From positions 124,001 through 188,000 of the forward strand of contig NZ_JQNB01000001.1 in the NCBI RefSeq assembly GCF_000745005.1: a stretch of 64,000 bases of DNA, in the 5' to 3' direction. The notes beneath the pieces were generated by a model. That model did not search any database, had not been told where the DNA came from, and saw only the letters and a list, made by a program, of their open reading frames with translations. The position numbers were made by a program, and so were the translations under genes. Within the stretch, counting starts at the first letter, position 1. Each line of letters opens with the position of its first letter. Positions 1 through 10,490 of this stretch are shown piece after piece. Source of the stretch: Luteibacter sp. 9135 (GTDB taxonomy: Bacteria > Pseudomonadota > Gammaproteobacteria > Xanthomonadales > Rhodanobacteraceae).

Positions 1-176
1 TATACATGTCGGCGTTGACGGCCGCCCACCACGACCCTCAGCTGAAGGCCTTTTATGCAGCGCTCATCGGCCGCGGGAAACCCAAGAAACTGGCACTGGT
101 CGCCGTCATGCGGAAGCTGATCGTCATCCTCAACGCGCGGATGCGAGAGGCGATAGCCGCGGCGCCTACCCCATGA
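1..176 (+). CDS. IS110-family transposase, C-terminal end (partial)
   Basis: Only the last 57 or so codons lie in the window, in the frame starting at base 3 and ending in TGA at 174-176. The peptide, with segments such as LIGRGKPKKLALVAVMRK and a closing helix LIVILNARMR, is typical of the C-terminal Transposase_20 (IS116/IS110/IS902) domain of DEDD transposases. The catalytic serine region of such proteins lies near here but cannot be fully judged from the fragment. Only about 15 bp separate the stop codon from the repeat that follows, so the right end of the element is very short. That fits the IS110 group rather than the IS1111 group. Whether the element is intact upstream cannot be seen. 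Confidence 0.85.
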   Translation, partial: YMSALTAAHHDPQLKAFYAALIGRGKPKKLALVAVMRKLIVILNARMREAIAAAPTP

Positions 177-190
177 GGGTGGACACAGTT

Positions 191-596
191 GCTACCCCCC
201 AGACGGCAGATCACGCGTTGGATATGCCACGACCTGCCCTACCCCTGGGGGGGGGGTAGGAGCCCACGATGTGGGCGAAAAGCCAACGAAGCGGTGACGC
301 CGCAACCTGCACATCTGCGACCGCTCGCCTCACAACCTACCTCAGTCTTGGAAAGAGCCGGCGGGTAGCCCCCTCGGTGCCGGTAGCCGCAGGCGAGGGA
401 TTCGCACAGATCAGGCCCGAAGGGGGCCGGCCAGGACGGCCGGCCGTTCTCGCGAGACAGGATGTCGAGTCGAGAACCCCTGTGCGAAGCCCGACCCGGC
501 CCGAAGGGCAATAGATAGACGGCCGCGGAGCGGCCTTTCCTCAGCGGGTCGCCGTAGGCGTGGCACCGAGGGGGCTACCCGCCGGCTCTTGCTCCA
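191..596 (+). repeat. Half copy (A) of the long structured repeat unit
   Basis: This non-coding block matches base for base in layout the right half of the unit at 43583-43982. It holds a REP-headed module (about 191-352) and then a core (355-588). The core is bounded by inverted repeats carrying GAGCCGGCGGGTAGCC at the left and its complement at the right. Inside the core are stems GTTCTCG (446-452) with CGAGAAC (471-477), TTCGCACAG with CTGTGCGAA, and a GGCCGGCC-type hairpin. The other half is missing: the sequence is cut inside the REP head (CTAC at 192-195) next to the IS110 end. Short open frames across it are not credible genes. Confidence 0.85.
256..280 (+). repeat. REP-like hairpin, GCCCAC/GTGGGC type
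   Basis: A GTAGGAGC-type head is followed by stem GCCCAC (262-267), loop GAT and GTGGGC (271-276). A run of ten G lies directly upstream (247-256) that is only four G long in the copy at 43637-43640. Confidence 0.75.
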
Positions 597-773
597 GTGC
601 CCAAGGCTCAAGGCTAAACCCGATGCCGAAGGCGAGCCCTCAGTAGAACCTAATCACATGGCTAAGCGACGAACCCAAAAAACGTGACATCCCACCACGG
701 ATTCACATAGCTGTAACAACTGTGCACGCGCTAAACTAAGCCTGTTTTGCCCCTTACAAACTGGAGATCCCCG

Positions 774-1496
774 ATGAGCACCCCGCTGAACCACCGCCGC
801 ATCCTGCTCAAGCTCTCCGGTGAAGCCCTCATGGGAGCCGAGGATTACGGCATCGATCCGAAGGTGATCGAGCGCCTGGCCAAGGAAATCCTCGAAGTAC
901 GCGATGCCGGTGTAGAGGTGGGCGTCGTGATCGGCGGCGGCAACATCTTCCGCGGCGCCGGCCTGGCTGCCGCAGGTATGGACCGTGTCACCGGCGACCA
1001 CATGGGCATGCTCGCTACCGTGATGAACGCGCTGGCCATGCAGGATGCCATCGAAAAACTGGGCGGCGAAGCCCGCACCATGAGCGCCATCAAGATCAAC
1101 GAGGTATGCGAGGACTTCATCCGCCGGCGCGCCATCCGCCACCTGGAAAAGGGCCGCGTAGCCCTGTTCGCCGCCGGCATCGGCAATCCGTTTTTCACCA
1201 CCGACTCCGCCGCCGCACTGCGCGCCGTGGAAGTGGGCGCCGACCTGCTGCTCAAGGCGACCAAGGTGGACGGCATCTACTCGGCCGATCCCAAGCGCGA
1301 TCCCACCGCCCAGCGCTACGACCATCTCACCTACAACCAGGTGATCGAACGGCGCCTCGAAGTCATGGACACCGCCGCCATAGCCCTTTGCCGCGAGAAC
1401 AAGCTGCCCCTGCGCATCTACGACATGACCCAGCCCGGCAACCTCATGCGCATCATGAAGGGCGAGCCGGTGGGTACCCTCGTCAACGCCGGCTGA
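774..1496 (+). CDS. pyrH: Uridylate kinase (UMP kinase)
   Basis: Phosphorylates UMP to UDP with ATP in the cytoplasm, feeding pyrimidine nucleotide synthesis. The 240-residue length is standard. Amino-acid-kinase signatures are visible: LSGEALMG at about residues 14-21, GGGNIFRG at about 54-61, and the [11 protein letters not shown] stretch in the second half. ATG at 774 is preferred because GGAG lies 7 bp upstream and the protein begins as in the family; a TTG 27 bp upstream would add nine residues. The gene normally follows rpsB-tsf; here the 5' side holds repeat A and an IS110 end. Bases 597-773 between the repeat and the start hold no other gene, and I see no convincing promoter there. 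Confidence 0.97.
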   Translation: MSTPLNHRRILLKLSGEALMGAEDYGIDPKVIERLAKEILEVRDAGVEVGVVIGGGNIFRGAGLAAAGMDRVTGDHMGMLATVMNALAMQDAIEKLGGEARTMSAIKINEVCEDFIRRRAIRHLEKGRVALFAAGIGNPFFTTDSAAALRAVEVGADLLLKATKVDGIYSADPKRDPTAQRYDHLTYNQVIERRLEVMDTAAIALCRENKLPLRIYDMTQPGNLMRIMKGEPVGTLVNAG

Positions 1497-1612
1497 CCCC
1501 GGCCGGGCCGGCGCCGGAAGCGGCGCCGACCTCCCCTGGCGCAGTGCGGCACGGCCTCCGGCGCGCTCGCTGCTATACTCGCCTGCTGACTCGTTCCACC
1601 GGAAAACGGCCC

Positions 1613-2170
1613 ATGATCAACGACATCAAGAAAGATGCTGAGACCCGCATGGGCAAGAGCATCGACTCCCTCAAGCACGACCTGAAGACGATCCGCACCG
1701 GCCGCGCCAATGCGTCGATCCTCGACAACATCGTAGTGCCGTATTACGGCTCGCCCACGCCGCTGTCGCAGGTTGCCAACATCAGCACGCCCGATGCCCG
1801 CTCGTTGTCGGTCAAACCGTTCGACAAGGCGATGGTCGGCCCGATCGAGAAGGCCATCATGGCTTCCGACCTCGGCATCACGCCCACCACCATGGGCATG
1901 GACATCCGCCTCAACTTCCCGCCGCCGACGGAAGAGCGCCGCAAGGAGCTCGCCAAGAGCGTGGCCAAGGAAGGCGAAGCCGCCAAGATCGCCATCCGCA
2001 ACGTCCGCCGCGATGCCGTGCAGCACATCGGCAAGCTGCTCAAGGACAAGGAAATTACCGAAGACGACCAGAAGCGTGCCGACGACGACGTCCAGAAGCT
2101 CACGGACAAGTTCGTCAAGGAAGTGGACGACGTGGTCAAGGAAAAGGAAAAGGAGCTGATGGCGCTCTGA
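1613..2170 (+). CDS. frr: Ribosome recycling factor
   Basis: Splits post-termination ribosomes together with EF-G, in the cytoplasm. The 185-residue length matches the family exactly. It shows the conserved LKTIRTGRANASILD and the C-terminal helical stretch with KEITEDDQKRADDDVQKLTD. It follows pyrH by 116 bp, the usual neighbour. That gap contains a GC-rich hairpin (GGCGCCG/CGGCGCC) without a T-run and a TATACT hexamer at 1574-1579 that could be a -10 box, so frr may have its own promoter. No good -35 is seen. Confidence 0.97.
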   Translation: MINDIKKDAETRMGKSIDSLKHDLKTIRTGRANASILDNIVVPYYGSPTPLSQVANISTPDARSLSVKPFDKAMVGPIEKAIMASDLGITPTTMGMDIRLNFPPPTEERRKELAKSVAKEGEAAKIAIRNVRRDAVQHIGKLLKDKEITEDDQKRADDDVQKLTDKFVKEVDDVVKEKEKELMAL

Positions 2171-2190
2171 CGCGCCATCGGCCCGACACC

Positions 2191-2928
<738 letters not shown>

Positions 2929-2940
2929 CGCCGGAACCCC

Positions 2941-3759
2941 ATGCTGAAACAACGCGTTACCACCGCATTGATCCTGCTCCCGCTGGTCCTTGCGATGATC
3001 CTCCTGCCGCCGACGGTGTATTTCGCCGCGGCCATCGGTGTGGTCTTCGTCGGCGCCGCGTGGGAGTGGAGCCTGCTGGCCGGTTGCCGCACGCCACTGG
3101 GCCGCGGCATCGTGGTGGCCGGCGCAGCCGCCATCCTGCTGGCGGTGCTGCTGATCGCCACGCCGGGCCTGCTGATGGCGCTCACCCTGGCCGGCGTGAT
3201 CTGGTGGATCGGCTGCTGCTTCTGGCTGCGGCACTTCACCTTCGCCGCCGCACCCAATTCGGAAAACCGCCTGCTCAAGATCGGCACCGGCGTGCTGGTC
3301 ATCGTGCCTACCTTCGCCGCGGCCATGGCGCTGCATGCCTCGGACCACGGCAACTGGTGGACACTGCTCGCGCTGGTGGTGGTCTGGGCCGCCGATACGG
3401 GCGCCTACTTCACCGGCCGCCAGTTCGGCCGGCGCAAGCTCGCCCCGCGGATCAGCCCGGGGAAGACCTGGGCCGGTGTCTACGGTGCCCTGGTCGGCGG
3501 CAGCGCGTTCGCCGTCTTCGGCGGCTGGCTGCTGGGCGTGAACGATGCGCCGCACCTGGTGGGCCTGGGCGTGCTGGGCCTGCTCACGGTGGCCGTGGCC
3601 ATCGTCGGCGACCTCTTCGAAAGCCTGATGAAGCGACATGCCGAGGTCAAGGATTCGGGCCAGCTGTTCCCCGGGCACGGTGGCCTGCTGGATCGCCTGG
3701 ACAGCGTGTTCGCCGCCCTGCCGATCTTCGTGGCAGGCAAACTGCTGCTGGGCCTTTGA
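2941..3759 (+). CDS. cdsA: Phosphatidate cytidylyltransferase
   Basis: An integral inner-membrane enzyme that makes CDP-diacylglycerol from phosphatidate and CTP, the branch point for phospholipids. The 272 residues contain several hydrophobic segments over the first 200 positions. Near the C-terminus is the CDS signature SLMKRHAEVKDSGQLFPGHG followed by GLLDRLDS, with the conserved Lys, Asp and His-Gly-Gly. It ends three bases before dxr starts. Confidence 0.97.
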   Translation: MLKQRVTTALILLPLVLAMILLPPTVYFAAAIGVVFVGAAWEWSLLAGCRTPLGRGIVVAGAAAILLAVLLIATPGLLMALTLAGVIWWIGCCFWLRHFTFAAAPNSENRLLKIGTGVLVIVPTFAAAMALHASDHGNWWTLLALVVVWAADTGAYFTGRQFGRRKLAPRISPGKTWAGVYGALVGGSAFAVFGGWLLGVNDAPHLVGLGVLGLLTVAVAIVGDLFESLMKRHAEVKDSGQLFPGHGGLLDRLDSVFAALPIFVAGKLLLGL

Positions 3760-3762
3760 GCC

Positions 3763-4947
3763 ATGGCCGTCCGTAACGTCGCCGTACTCGGCGCCACGGG
3801 CTCCATCGGGGGCAGCACCCTCGACGTGATCGCCCGCCATCCGGATCGCTTCCGCGCCACCGTACTAGTGGCCAACCGCGGCACCGAAGCCTTGGCCGCC
3901 CTCTGCGCACGTTTCCGCCCGGAACTGGCAATCGTCGCCGACCCCTCGATGGAAGCGGACCTGGCCCGCCGCCTGGCCGCGGCCGGGGTGCGCTGCGATA
4001 TCGCCTCCGGCGCGCAGGCGGTCAGCGCCGCCGCGGCCGGGCCGCTGTGCGACACCGTGGTCGCAGCCATCGTCGGTGCCGCGGGGCTGGATTCCGCGCT
4101 GGCCGCGGCGCATGCCGGCAAACGGCTGCTTTTGGCCAACAAGGAAGCGATCGTGATGGGCGGCGCCCTGCTGCTGGAGGCCCTGCGCGTGGGCGGCGGC
4201 GAGCTGATTCCCGTCGATTCCGAACACAACGCGATCTTCCAGTGCCTTCCCGGCGGTCGCCCCGACCTCGCCCGCGTGGGCGTGCGTCGGCTGGTCCTTA
4301 CCGCCTCAGGCGGCCCCTTCCGCGGCCGCACACGGGCCGATCTGGGCACGATCACGCCCGACCAGGCCTGCGCGCACCCGAAATGGTCGATGGGTCGCAA
4401 GATCTCGGTCGATTCGGCCACGCTGATGAACAAGGGCCTGGAGGTGATCGAGGCGCATCACCTCTTCGCCGCCCCGGTGGATGCCATCGACGTGGTGGTG
4501 CACCCGCAGAGCCTGATCCACTCGATGGTCGACTACCTCGACGGCTCGATGCTGGCCCAGCTGGGCAACCCCGACATGCGCACCGCCATCGCCTGCGCGC
4601 TGGCCTACCCGGAGCGCATCGAGGCCGGCGTGGCGCCCCTCGACCTCGCCGCGCACGCCCGCCTCGACTTCGAGAAACCCGATACCGACACCTTCCGCTG
4701 CCTGGCCCTGGCCTTCGACGCCCTGCGCGCCGGGGGCGACGCCACCGCCATCCTCAATGCCGCCAACGAGGTCGCCGTGGAGGCTTTCCTCGCCGGCACG
4801 CTGCCCTTCCTGGGCATTGCGGAGGTCGTCGAGCGGGTTCTTGAGGAACTGCCGGCCAAACCCGTGGTCGATGTCCAGACGCTCGTTGAGCGTGATGGGG
4901 AAGCGCGACGGGCCGCCCGGGGCGTGCTCCACCGCGCTTACTGCTAA
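3763..4947 (+). CDS. dxr: 1-deoxy-D-xylulose 5-phosphate reductoisomerase
   Basis: The second step of the MEP isoprenoid pathway: converts DXP to MEP with NADPH and a divalent metal, supplying precursors for UppS just upstream. The 394-residue protein shows the NADPH-binding [13 protein letters not shown] at residues 9-21, [10 protein letters not shown], the metal/substrate region [11 protein letters not shown], and [20 protein letters not shown]. The length is typical. It is separated from cdsA by three bases, so translational coupling is likely. Confidence 0.97.
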   Translation: MAVRNVAVLGATGSIGGSTLDVIARHPDRFRATVLVANRGTEALAALCARFRPELAIVADPSMEADLARRLAAAGVRCDIASGAQAVSAAAAGPLCDTVVAAIVGAAGLDSALAAAHAGKRLLLANKEAIVMGGALLLEALRVGGGELIPVDSEHNAIFQCLPGGRPDLARVGVRRLVLTASGGPFRGRTRADLGTITPDQACAHPKWSMGRKISVDSATLMNKGLEVIEAHHLFAAPVDAIDVVVHPQSLIHSMVDYLDGSMLAQLGNPDMRTAIACALAYPERIEAGVAPLDLAAHARLDFEKPDTDTFRCLALAFDALRAGGDATAILNAANEVAVEAFLAGTLPFLGIAEVVERVLEELPAKPVVDVQTLVERDGEARRAARGVLHRAYC

Positions 4948-4992
4948 ACTCGCTCCACTCCAACGTTTTTTCTTCGAGACCCACCCCTCCTG

Positions 4993-6336
4993 ATGAGTCC
5001 CTTCCTCGGTTCCGTGTTCTGGCTGCTGGTCACGCTTGGCGTGCTGGTGACCTTCCACGAATTTGGCCACTACTGGGTCGCGCGCCGCTGTGGCGTCCGC
5101 GTGCTCCGCTTCTCGGTGGGCTTCGGCCGGCCGCTGTGGCGTCGCGTGGCGAAGGACGGCACCGAATACCAGATCGCGGCCATTCCGCTGGGCGGCTACG
5201 TCAAGATGCTGGACGCCCGCGAGGGCGAGGTGGATCCCGCCGACCGCGGGCAGGAGTTCACCGGCAAGTCGGTGTGGAAGCGGATCGCCATCGTCGCCGC
5301 CGGTCCCGCCTTCAACCTCATTTTTACCGTCGTCGCCTTCTGGGCGATGTACATGATCGGCAAGCCCGATGTCGCGCCCATCGTGGCCGCCGACAAGGGC
5401 AGCATCGCCGAGCAGGCGGGCATCCGCCCGGGTGACCGCCTCCTGGCTATGAATGGCGAGGCCGTCGGCACCTGGAGCGACGCCACCGACCGCCTGGTCG
5501 ACAGCCTGCTGGGCAACGAGCCCCTGCCCGTGCATGTGCAGGGCACCGATGGCACCCAGCGTAACGTGGTGCTGCCGATCCAGAACCTCACCGACAACGG
5601 CGACCTGGTCAAGCGGATCACGCAGCTGGGCCTGGGGCTGCAGTCGCCGCCCGTGGTCGGCGAAGTGGTGCCGGGCGATCCGGCGTTCGCCGCCGGCATC
5701 CGCACGGGCGACCGCATCGTCAGCGTCAACGGCAAGCCCGTGGCCGACTTCCCGGCGTTCACCAAGCTGGTACCGGAACAGGCCGCCGTGTCGCCGAAGC
5801 TGGCCGTGGGCATCCAGCGGGATGGCCAGACCCGCATCGTCGACGTCACCGCCCGCATGAAATCCGAGCAGGGCCAGCCCACCCGCTGGCTGATCGGTGT
5901 CGGCCGCCAGCCGCTGGAAGAAGCCACCCTGCGCTACGGCCCGGTTCGCGCCTTCAGCGAATCGCTGCGCGCCACCTGGGCAGGCACCACCTCCACCTTC
6001 AACCTGATCGGCAAGATGCTGTCGGGGCAGGCTTCCACCAAGAACCTGTCCGGCGTGATCGGCATCGCCCAGGTCGCCAACGATTCGGCCAGCCGCGGGC
6101 TGGGCTGGTTCCTGAATTTCCTCGCCCTGGTGTCGCTCAGCCTGGCGATCTTGAACCTCCTGCCCATCCCGGTCTTGGACGGTGGACACCTGCTGTATTA
6201 CCTTATCGAGTTGGTCAAGGGCAGCCCGGTCAGCGAGCGCACCATGATCGCCGGCCAATATGTAGGCATCGCCCTTCTGTTCACCATGATGGGGCTGGCG
6301 TTCTTCAACGACATCCAGCGACTGCTTGTTTCGTAA
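4993..6336 (+). CDS. rseP: Site-2 intramembrane zinc protease RseP
   Basis: Cleaves the transmembrane anti-sigma factor RseA in the inner membrane after DegS, releasing sigma-E, and also clears signal-peptide remnants. The 447 residues start with a hydrophobic helix bearing the zinc motif HEFGH (22-26). PDZ-like sequence lies in the middle, for example IRPGDRLLAMNGE and IRTGDRIVSVNGK. The third zinc ligand lies in LNLLPIPVLDGGH (Asp about 396). It sits between dxr and bamA, its usual place. Confidence 0.97.
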   Translation: MSPFLGSVFWLLVTLGVLVTFHEFGHYWVARRCGVRVLRFSVGFGRPLWRRVAKDGTEYQIAAIPLGGYVKMLDAREGEVDPADRGQEFTGKSVWKRIAIVAAGPAFNLIFTVVAFWAMYMIGKPDVAPIVAADKGSIAEQAGIRPGDRLLAMNGEAVGTWSDATDRLVDSLLGNEPLPVHVQGTDGTQRNVVLPIQNLTDNGDLVKRITQLGLGLQSPPVVGEVVPGDPAFAAGIRTGDRIVSVNGKPVADFPAFTKLVPEQAAVSPKLAVGIQRDGQTRIVDVTARMKSEQGQPTRWLIGVGRQPLEEATLRYGPVRAFSESLRATWAGTTSTFNLIGKMLSGQASTKNLSGVIGIAQVANDSASRGLGWFLNFLALVSLSLAILNLLPIPVLDGGHLLYYLIELVKGSPVSERTMIAGQYVGIALLFTMMGLAFFNDIQRLLVS

Positions 6337-6467
6337 ACGTATCACCCAGGTCACGGGCGCTCACTGCTCCCGCAACCGAACGACGCCGGGCATGAGTCCG
6401 GCGCGTGCTCCTCTTCGGTCGCCGGCCTCGTCCGCCGTCGACTGGAATTAACCCAACGGAATCGACG

Positions 6468-8912
6468 ATGAAGCGTATCGCCGCCCTGATCCTGCTCGCC
6501 TCCCTGTCCGCCAATGCGCTTGCCGCTTTCGAGCCGTTCGTCGTTTCCGACATCCGCATCGATGGCCTTACGCGTATCGCGCAAGGCACGGTGCTGAGCT
6601 ACCTGCCGATCGAAAAGGGCGAGACCCTGAGCGACGACAAGGCACAGGCCGCCATCCGCGCCCTGTACCAGACCAAATTCTTCAGCGACGTCGAACTCGA
6701 CCGCCAGGGCGACATCCTGGTGATCAAGGTCGTCGAGCGTCCGGCCATCGCCAAGCTCACGCTGCGGGGCAACAAGGACATCAAGGAAGACGACCTGCGC
6801 AAGGGCCTGAAGGAAATCGGCCTGGCCGAAGGCGAGACCTTCGACCGCCTGTCGCTCGACCGCGTCCAGCAGGAGCTGATCCGCCAGTACTACAACCGCG
6901 GCAAGTACAACGTCTCGGTCGATCCCCACGTGACGCAGCTCGACCGCAATCGCGTGGCCATCGACATCGAGATCCGCGAAGGCAAGGCGGCGAAGATCAA
7001 GGAGATCAACGTCGTCGGCAACAAGGCCTTCAGCGACAAGGCCATCCGCGAAGGCTTCGAGTCCAACACCAGCAACTGGCTGTCGTGGTACTCCAAGGAC
7101 GACCAGTACTCGCGTGAAAAGCTCTCGGGTGACCTCGAGAAGCTCAGCAACTACTACATGAACCGCGGCTACGCCGACTTCGGCATCGATTCCACGCAGG
7201 TGGCGATCAGCCCGGACAAGCGCGCCATGTACGTCGATGCCTCGGTGAAGGAAGGCGAGGTCTATACCGTCTCCGACGTCAAGCTGCTCGGCGAGCTGAT
7301 CCTGCCGGAAGAAACCCTGCGCAAGCTGGTTTTCATCCACAAGGGCGACACCTTCAACCGCGGCGCGATCGAAGCCAGCGACGATGCGATCAAGGGCATC
7401 CTCGCCAACATCGGCTATGCCTTCGCCAAGGTCACCCCGATCCCCAAGCTCGACAAGGACAAGCGCACCGCCGACCTCACGCTCTTCATCGAGCCGGGCA
7501 AGCGCGTGTACGTCCGTCGCGTGGTCTTCCAGGGCAATACCCGTACAGAAGACGAGGTGCTGCGTCGTGAAATGCGCCAGCTGGAAGGCTCCTGGTATTC
7601 GCAGGGCGCCATCGACCGCTCCAAGACGCGCCTGCAGCGCCTGGGCTACTTCAAGACCGTCGATATCGACAAGGCTCTCGTGCCGGGCACCGTCGACCAG
7701 GTGGACCTGACCGCCAAGGTCGAGGAACAGTCGGCCGGCTCGCTGATGTTCGGCGTCGGCTACTCGCAGTACTCGGGCATCATCCTGTCGGCGTCCGTAT
7801 CGCAGAACAACTTCCTGGGCACCGGCGACCGCTTCTCGGTCGGCGCGGAAACCAGCACGTACTACAAGCGCGTCAACGCCAGCTACACCAATCCGTACCT
7901 CACGGATTCCGGCATCCAGCTGGGCTACAACCTCGGTTACAGCAAGCTGGATTACGGCGATACCGACCTGGCGAACTACACGTACAGCACCAAGTCGTTC
8001 GAGACCACGCTGTCCTTCCCGATCACCGACTTCGACTCGGTGTCGACCAGCCTGGGCGTCAGTTCCAACCTGATCAACACGTCGTTCTACACCCCGCGTG
8101 AGCTGGTCGGGTACCAGAACGCCCTGGGCAACAAGACGATCCACTCGTGGACGTCCAGCCTCGGCTACACCCACGACACCCGCAACAGCTACTGGGCGCC
8201 CACCCGCGGCGGCCAGTTCACGGCGTCGGTCTCGGGCGCACTGCCGGGCTCTACCGTGCAGTACTACAAGCTGTTCGGCGAAGCCAACCACTACTGGCCC
8301 ATCGGCAAGGGCTTCGTGCTCTACCTCGACGGCCAGGTGGGCTACGGCAAGACCTACGGCACCACGTACAGCAACACCGTCTACCAGGTGAACGCTGACG
8401 GTACGGTCGCGAAGGATGCCAGCGGCAACCCGATCGTGTCCTACCAGAAGGGTGACAAGGTCGACTTCCCGTTCTGGGAGAACTACTACGCCGGCGGTGT
8501 CCGCGACGTTCGCGGCTTCCAGGACAACACGCTGGGCCCCCGCCTGTGCGATGGCGGCAGCGTCTCCAGCACGCCGGATGCCAAGGGCAAGTGCTCGGGC
8601 GGTTACTACAGCTACGGCCAGCCCGTCGGTGGCGCGTTCAAGGTGCTGGGCACGGCGCAGATGTTCCTGCCACTGCCCTTCCTCAAGGACGTGAACACCG
8701 CCCGTGTGTCGTGGTTCGTCGACGTCGGCAACGTGTACAAGAACTACGGCGCGTTCGACGCCAGCGAACTGCGTGCCTCCACCGGCCTGTCGCTGCAGTG
8801 GCAGGCGCCGATCGGCCCGCTGATCATCAACTTCGCCGTGCCGTTCCGGAAGAAGGACGCCGACAGCCGCTTCGTCGAGCGCATCCAGTTCACCTTCGGC
8901 AACACGTTCTAA
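6468..8912 (+). CDS. bamA: Outer membrane protein assembly factor BamA
   Basis: The Omp85-family core of the BAM complex, which folds beta-barrel proteins into the outer membrane. The 814-residue product starts with a signal peptide (MKRIAALILLASLSANALAA), followed by about five POTRA repeats over residues 20-420 and a C-terminal barrel that ends in FTFGNTF, a typical terminal aromatic signature. The start at 6468 was chosen because it gives the signal peptide; an upstream in-frame start would precede it with 21 non-hydrophobic residues. A strong terminator follows. The skp gene that commonly follows bamA is not present here. Confidence 0.97.
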   Translation: MKRIAALILLASLSANALAAFEPFVVSDIRIDGLTRIAQGTVLSYLPIEKGETLSDDKAQAAIRALYQTKFFSDVELDRQGDILVIKVVERPAIAKLTLRGNKDIKEDDLRKGLKEIGLAEGETFDRLSLDRVQQELIRQYYNRGKYNVSVDPHVTQLDRNRVAIDIEIREGKAAKIKEINVVGNKAFSDKAIREGFESNTSNWLSWYSKDDQYSREKLSGDLEKLSNYYMNRGYADFGIDSTQVAISPDKRAMYVDASVKEGEVYTVSDVKLLGELILPEETLRKLVFIHKGDTFNRGAIEASDDAIKGILANIGYAFAKVTPIPKLDKDKRTADLTLFIEPGKRVYVRRVVFQGNTRTEDEVLRREMRQLEGSWYSQGAIDRSKTRLQRLGYFKTVDIDKALVPGTVDQVDLTAKVEEQSAGSLMFGVGYSQYSGIILSASVSQNNFLGTGDRFSVGAETSTYYKRVNASYTNPYLTDSGIQLGYNLGYSKLDYGDTDLANYTYSTKSFETTLSFPITDFDSVSTSLGVSSNLINTSFYTPRELVGYQNALGNKTIHSWTSSLGYTHDTRNSYWAPTRGGQFTASVSGALPGSTVQYYKLFGEANHYWPIGKGFVLYLDGQVGYGKTYGTTYSNTVYQVNADGTVAKDASGNPIVSYQKGDKVDFPFWENYYAGGVRDVRGFQDNTLGPRLCDGGSVSSTPDAKGKCSGGYYSYGQPVGGAFKVLGTAQMFLPLPFLKDVNTARVSWFVDVGNVYKNYGAFDASELRASTGLSLQWQAPIGPLIINFAVPFRKKDADSRFVERIQFTFGNTF

Positions 8913-8946
8913 GACAAAAACGCAACTACGCACCACATACAATCAG

Positions 8947-8980
8947 GGGGTGGCCGCCAAAAGCGCCACCCCTTTTTTTT
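8947..8980 (+). terminator. Rho-independent terminator after bamA
   Basis: Perfect 8-bp stem GGGGTGGC (8947-8954) and GCCACCCC (8965-8972) with a 10-base loop, followed by eight T. It lies 34 bp after the bamA stop and just ahead of lpxD, so it should reduce read-through from bamA into the lpx genes. Confidence 0.88.
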
Positions 8981-8991
8981 GGGAGCCTCCC

Positions 8992-10020
8992 TTGAGCGGC
9001 AATCCGCACTACACCCTGGCCGAGCTGGCCGAGCGTTTCGAACTGGAGGCGCACGGCGACCCCACCACCACGGTGGACGGCGTCGGCACGCTGGCCGCCG
9101 CCACGCCCAGCCAGTTCACCTTCCTCTCCAACCCGAAATACACCTCCCAGCTGGCCGAGTCGCAGGCGGGCATCGTGGTGCTCGGCGCGGAGCAGCTGCC
9201 GTTGCGCAACGGCGCCGCGCTGGTGGCGAAAGACCCCTACGTGGCCTACGCCCGCATTGCCGCGCTGTTCGAACGGCATCCGGCCGCCCCGCGCGGCATC
9301 CACCCCAGCGCCGTCGTGGCACCGTCCGCCCGCGTACATCCCACGGCCTCGGTGGGGCCCTGCTGCGTCATCGAGGACAACGCGGTCATCGATGAAAACG
9401 TCATCCTCGGCCCGCACTGCACCATCGGACCGGGTTGCGTGGTCGGTACCGGCTCGCGCCTGGTCGCGCGGGTCACCTTGGTGATTCGCGTGACGCTGGG
9501 CAAGCGCGTGCTCGTGCACCCGGGCGCGGTGATCGGCTCCGACGGGTTCGGTCTGGCCTTCGACCGAGACCACTGGATCAAGCTTCCCCAACTGGGCGGC
9601 GTGCGCATCGGCGACGACTGCGAGATCGGCAGCAACACCACGATCGACCGCGGCGCGCTGGAAGACACCGTGCTGGAAGAAGACGTGCGCCTGGACAACC
9701 AGATCCAGATTGCCCACAACGTGCATATCGGCGCCCATACCGCCATGGCCGGTTGCTCGGCCGTGGCCGGCAGCGCGAAGATCGGCCGCTACTGCCTCAT
9801 CGGCGGCAACGCCGGCGTGCTCGGCCACCTCGAACTGGCCGACCGGGTTACCATCACGGCGAAGAGCCTGGTCACCTCGTCGATCAGGGAAGCCGGTGAA
9901 TACTCCTCCGGTAGTCCGCTGCAGGAAAACCGCCAGTGGCGGCGCAACGCGGCGCGCATGAAACACCTCGATGAATACGCGCGCCGCCTGTCGGCGCTGG
10001 AAAAGGACAAAGGGCAATGA
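8992..10020 (+). CDS. lpxD: UDP-3-O-(3-hydroxyacyl)glucosamine N-acyltransferase
   Basis: The third step of lipid A synthesis: adds a 3-hydroxyacyl chain from ACP to the 2-amino group of UDP-3-O-acylglucosamine. It has an N-terminal uridine-binding domain and then a left-handed beta helix of hexapeptide repeats from about residue 100 ([20 protein letters not shown] and onward). The catalytic His is expected in [15 protein letters not shown] start at 8992 is chosen: GGGAG lies 7 bp upstream and the 342-residue product then begins as the family does. An earlier in-frame start at 8950 lies inside the terminator. It overlaps fabZ by four bases. Confidence 0.95.
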   Translation: MSGNPHYTLAELAERFELEAHGDPTTTVDGVGTLAAATPSQFTFLSNPKYTSQLAESQAGIVVLGAEQLPLRNGAALVAKDPYVAYARIAALFERHPAAPRGIHPSAVVAPSARVHPTASVGPCCVIEDNAVIDENVILGPHCTIGPGCVVGTGSRLVARVTLVIRVTLGKRVLVHPGAVIGSDGFGLAFDRDHWIKLPQLGGVRIGDDCEIGSNTTIDRGALEDTVLEEDVRLDNQIQIAHNVHIGAHTAMAGCSAVAGSAKIGRYCLIGGNAGVLGHLELADRVTITAKSLVTSSIREAGEYSSGSPLQENRQWRRNAARMKHLDEYARRLSALEKDKGQ

Positions 10021-10490
10021 CCGAACCGAAAGCCGCCGTGACGCTTCCCGTGGATGTGGAGCAGATCCAGCGACTGCTGCCGCACCGCTACCCGTTCCTG
10101 CTGGTCGACCGCGTCATCGAGATCGAGCCGGGCAAGTCCATCGCGGCGATCAAGAACGTCACGATCAACGAGCCGTTCTTCCAGGGGCATTTCCCCGGAC
10201 ATCCGGTGATGCCGGGCGTGCTCATCGTCGAGGCCATGGCCCAGACGGCCGGCCTGCTGACCCAGATCACCAGCCGTATGGACGGCCATAGCGGCAGCCC
10301 GCTGTTCTACCTGGTCAAGGTGGACAACGCGCGATTCTCGGCGGTAGTCGCACCGGGCGACCAGCTGCGCCTGGAGGTGTCGCTCAAGCGGCTGATCCGC
10401 GGCATGGGCCTGTTCGAGGCGCGCGCGCTGGTGGACGGCAAGGTAGTGGCCTGCTGCGAGCTGATGTGCGCGGCAAGGAGCGACAAATGA
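10017..10490 (+). CDS. fabZ: 3-hydroxyacyl-ACP dehydratase FabZ
   Basis: Dehydrates 3-hydroxyacyl-ACP in fatty acid elongation, and so competes with LpxA and LpxD for the same substrates. The 157-residue hot-dog-fold protein has [13 protein letters not shown] near the N-terminus and the active-site segment [19 protein letters not shown] with catalytic His and Glu. Four-base ATGA overlaps join it to lpxD upstream and lpxA downstream. Confidence 0.97.
   Translation: MTEPKAAVTLPVDVEQIQRLLPHRYPFLLVDRVIEIEPGKSIAAIKNVTINEPFFQGHFPGHPVMPGVLIVEAMAQTAGLLTQITSRMDGHSGSPLFYLVKVDNARFSAVVAPGDQLRLEVSLKRLIRGMGLFEARALVDGKVVACCELMCAARSDK

Noticed and set aside
247..256. Run of ten G in repeat A as a phase-variable tract
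   Set aside because: The tract is longer than in the other copies but lies in non-coding repeat; it could be a sequencing length error and no gene would switch.
239..611. Overlapping open frames in repeat A (and the like in B and C)
   Set aside because: All six frames are open because of the GC-rich inverted repeats; no start sites with ribosome binding, and the frames are not kept between copies.
1504..1560. Hairpin between pyrH and frr as a terminator
   Set aside because: Stem GGCGCCG/CGGCGCC exists but no T-run follows, and pyrH-frr are usually co-transcribed.
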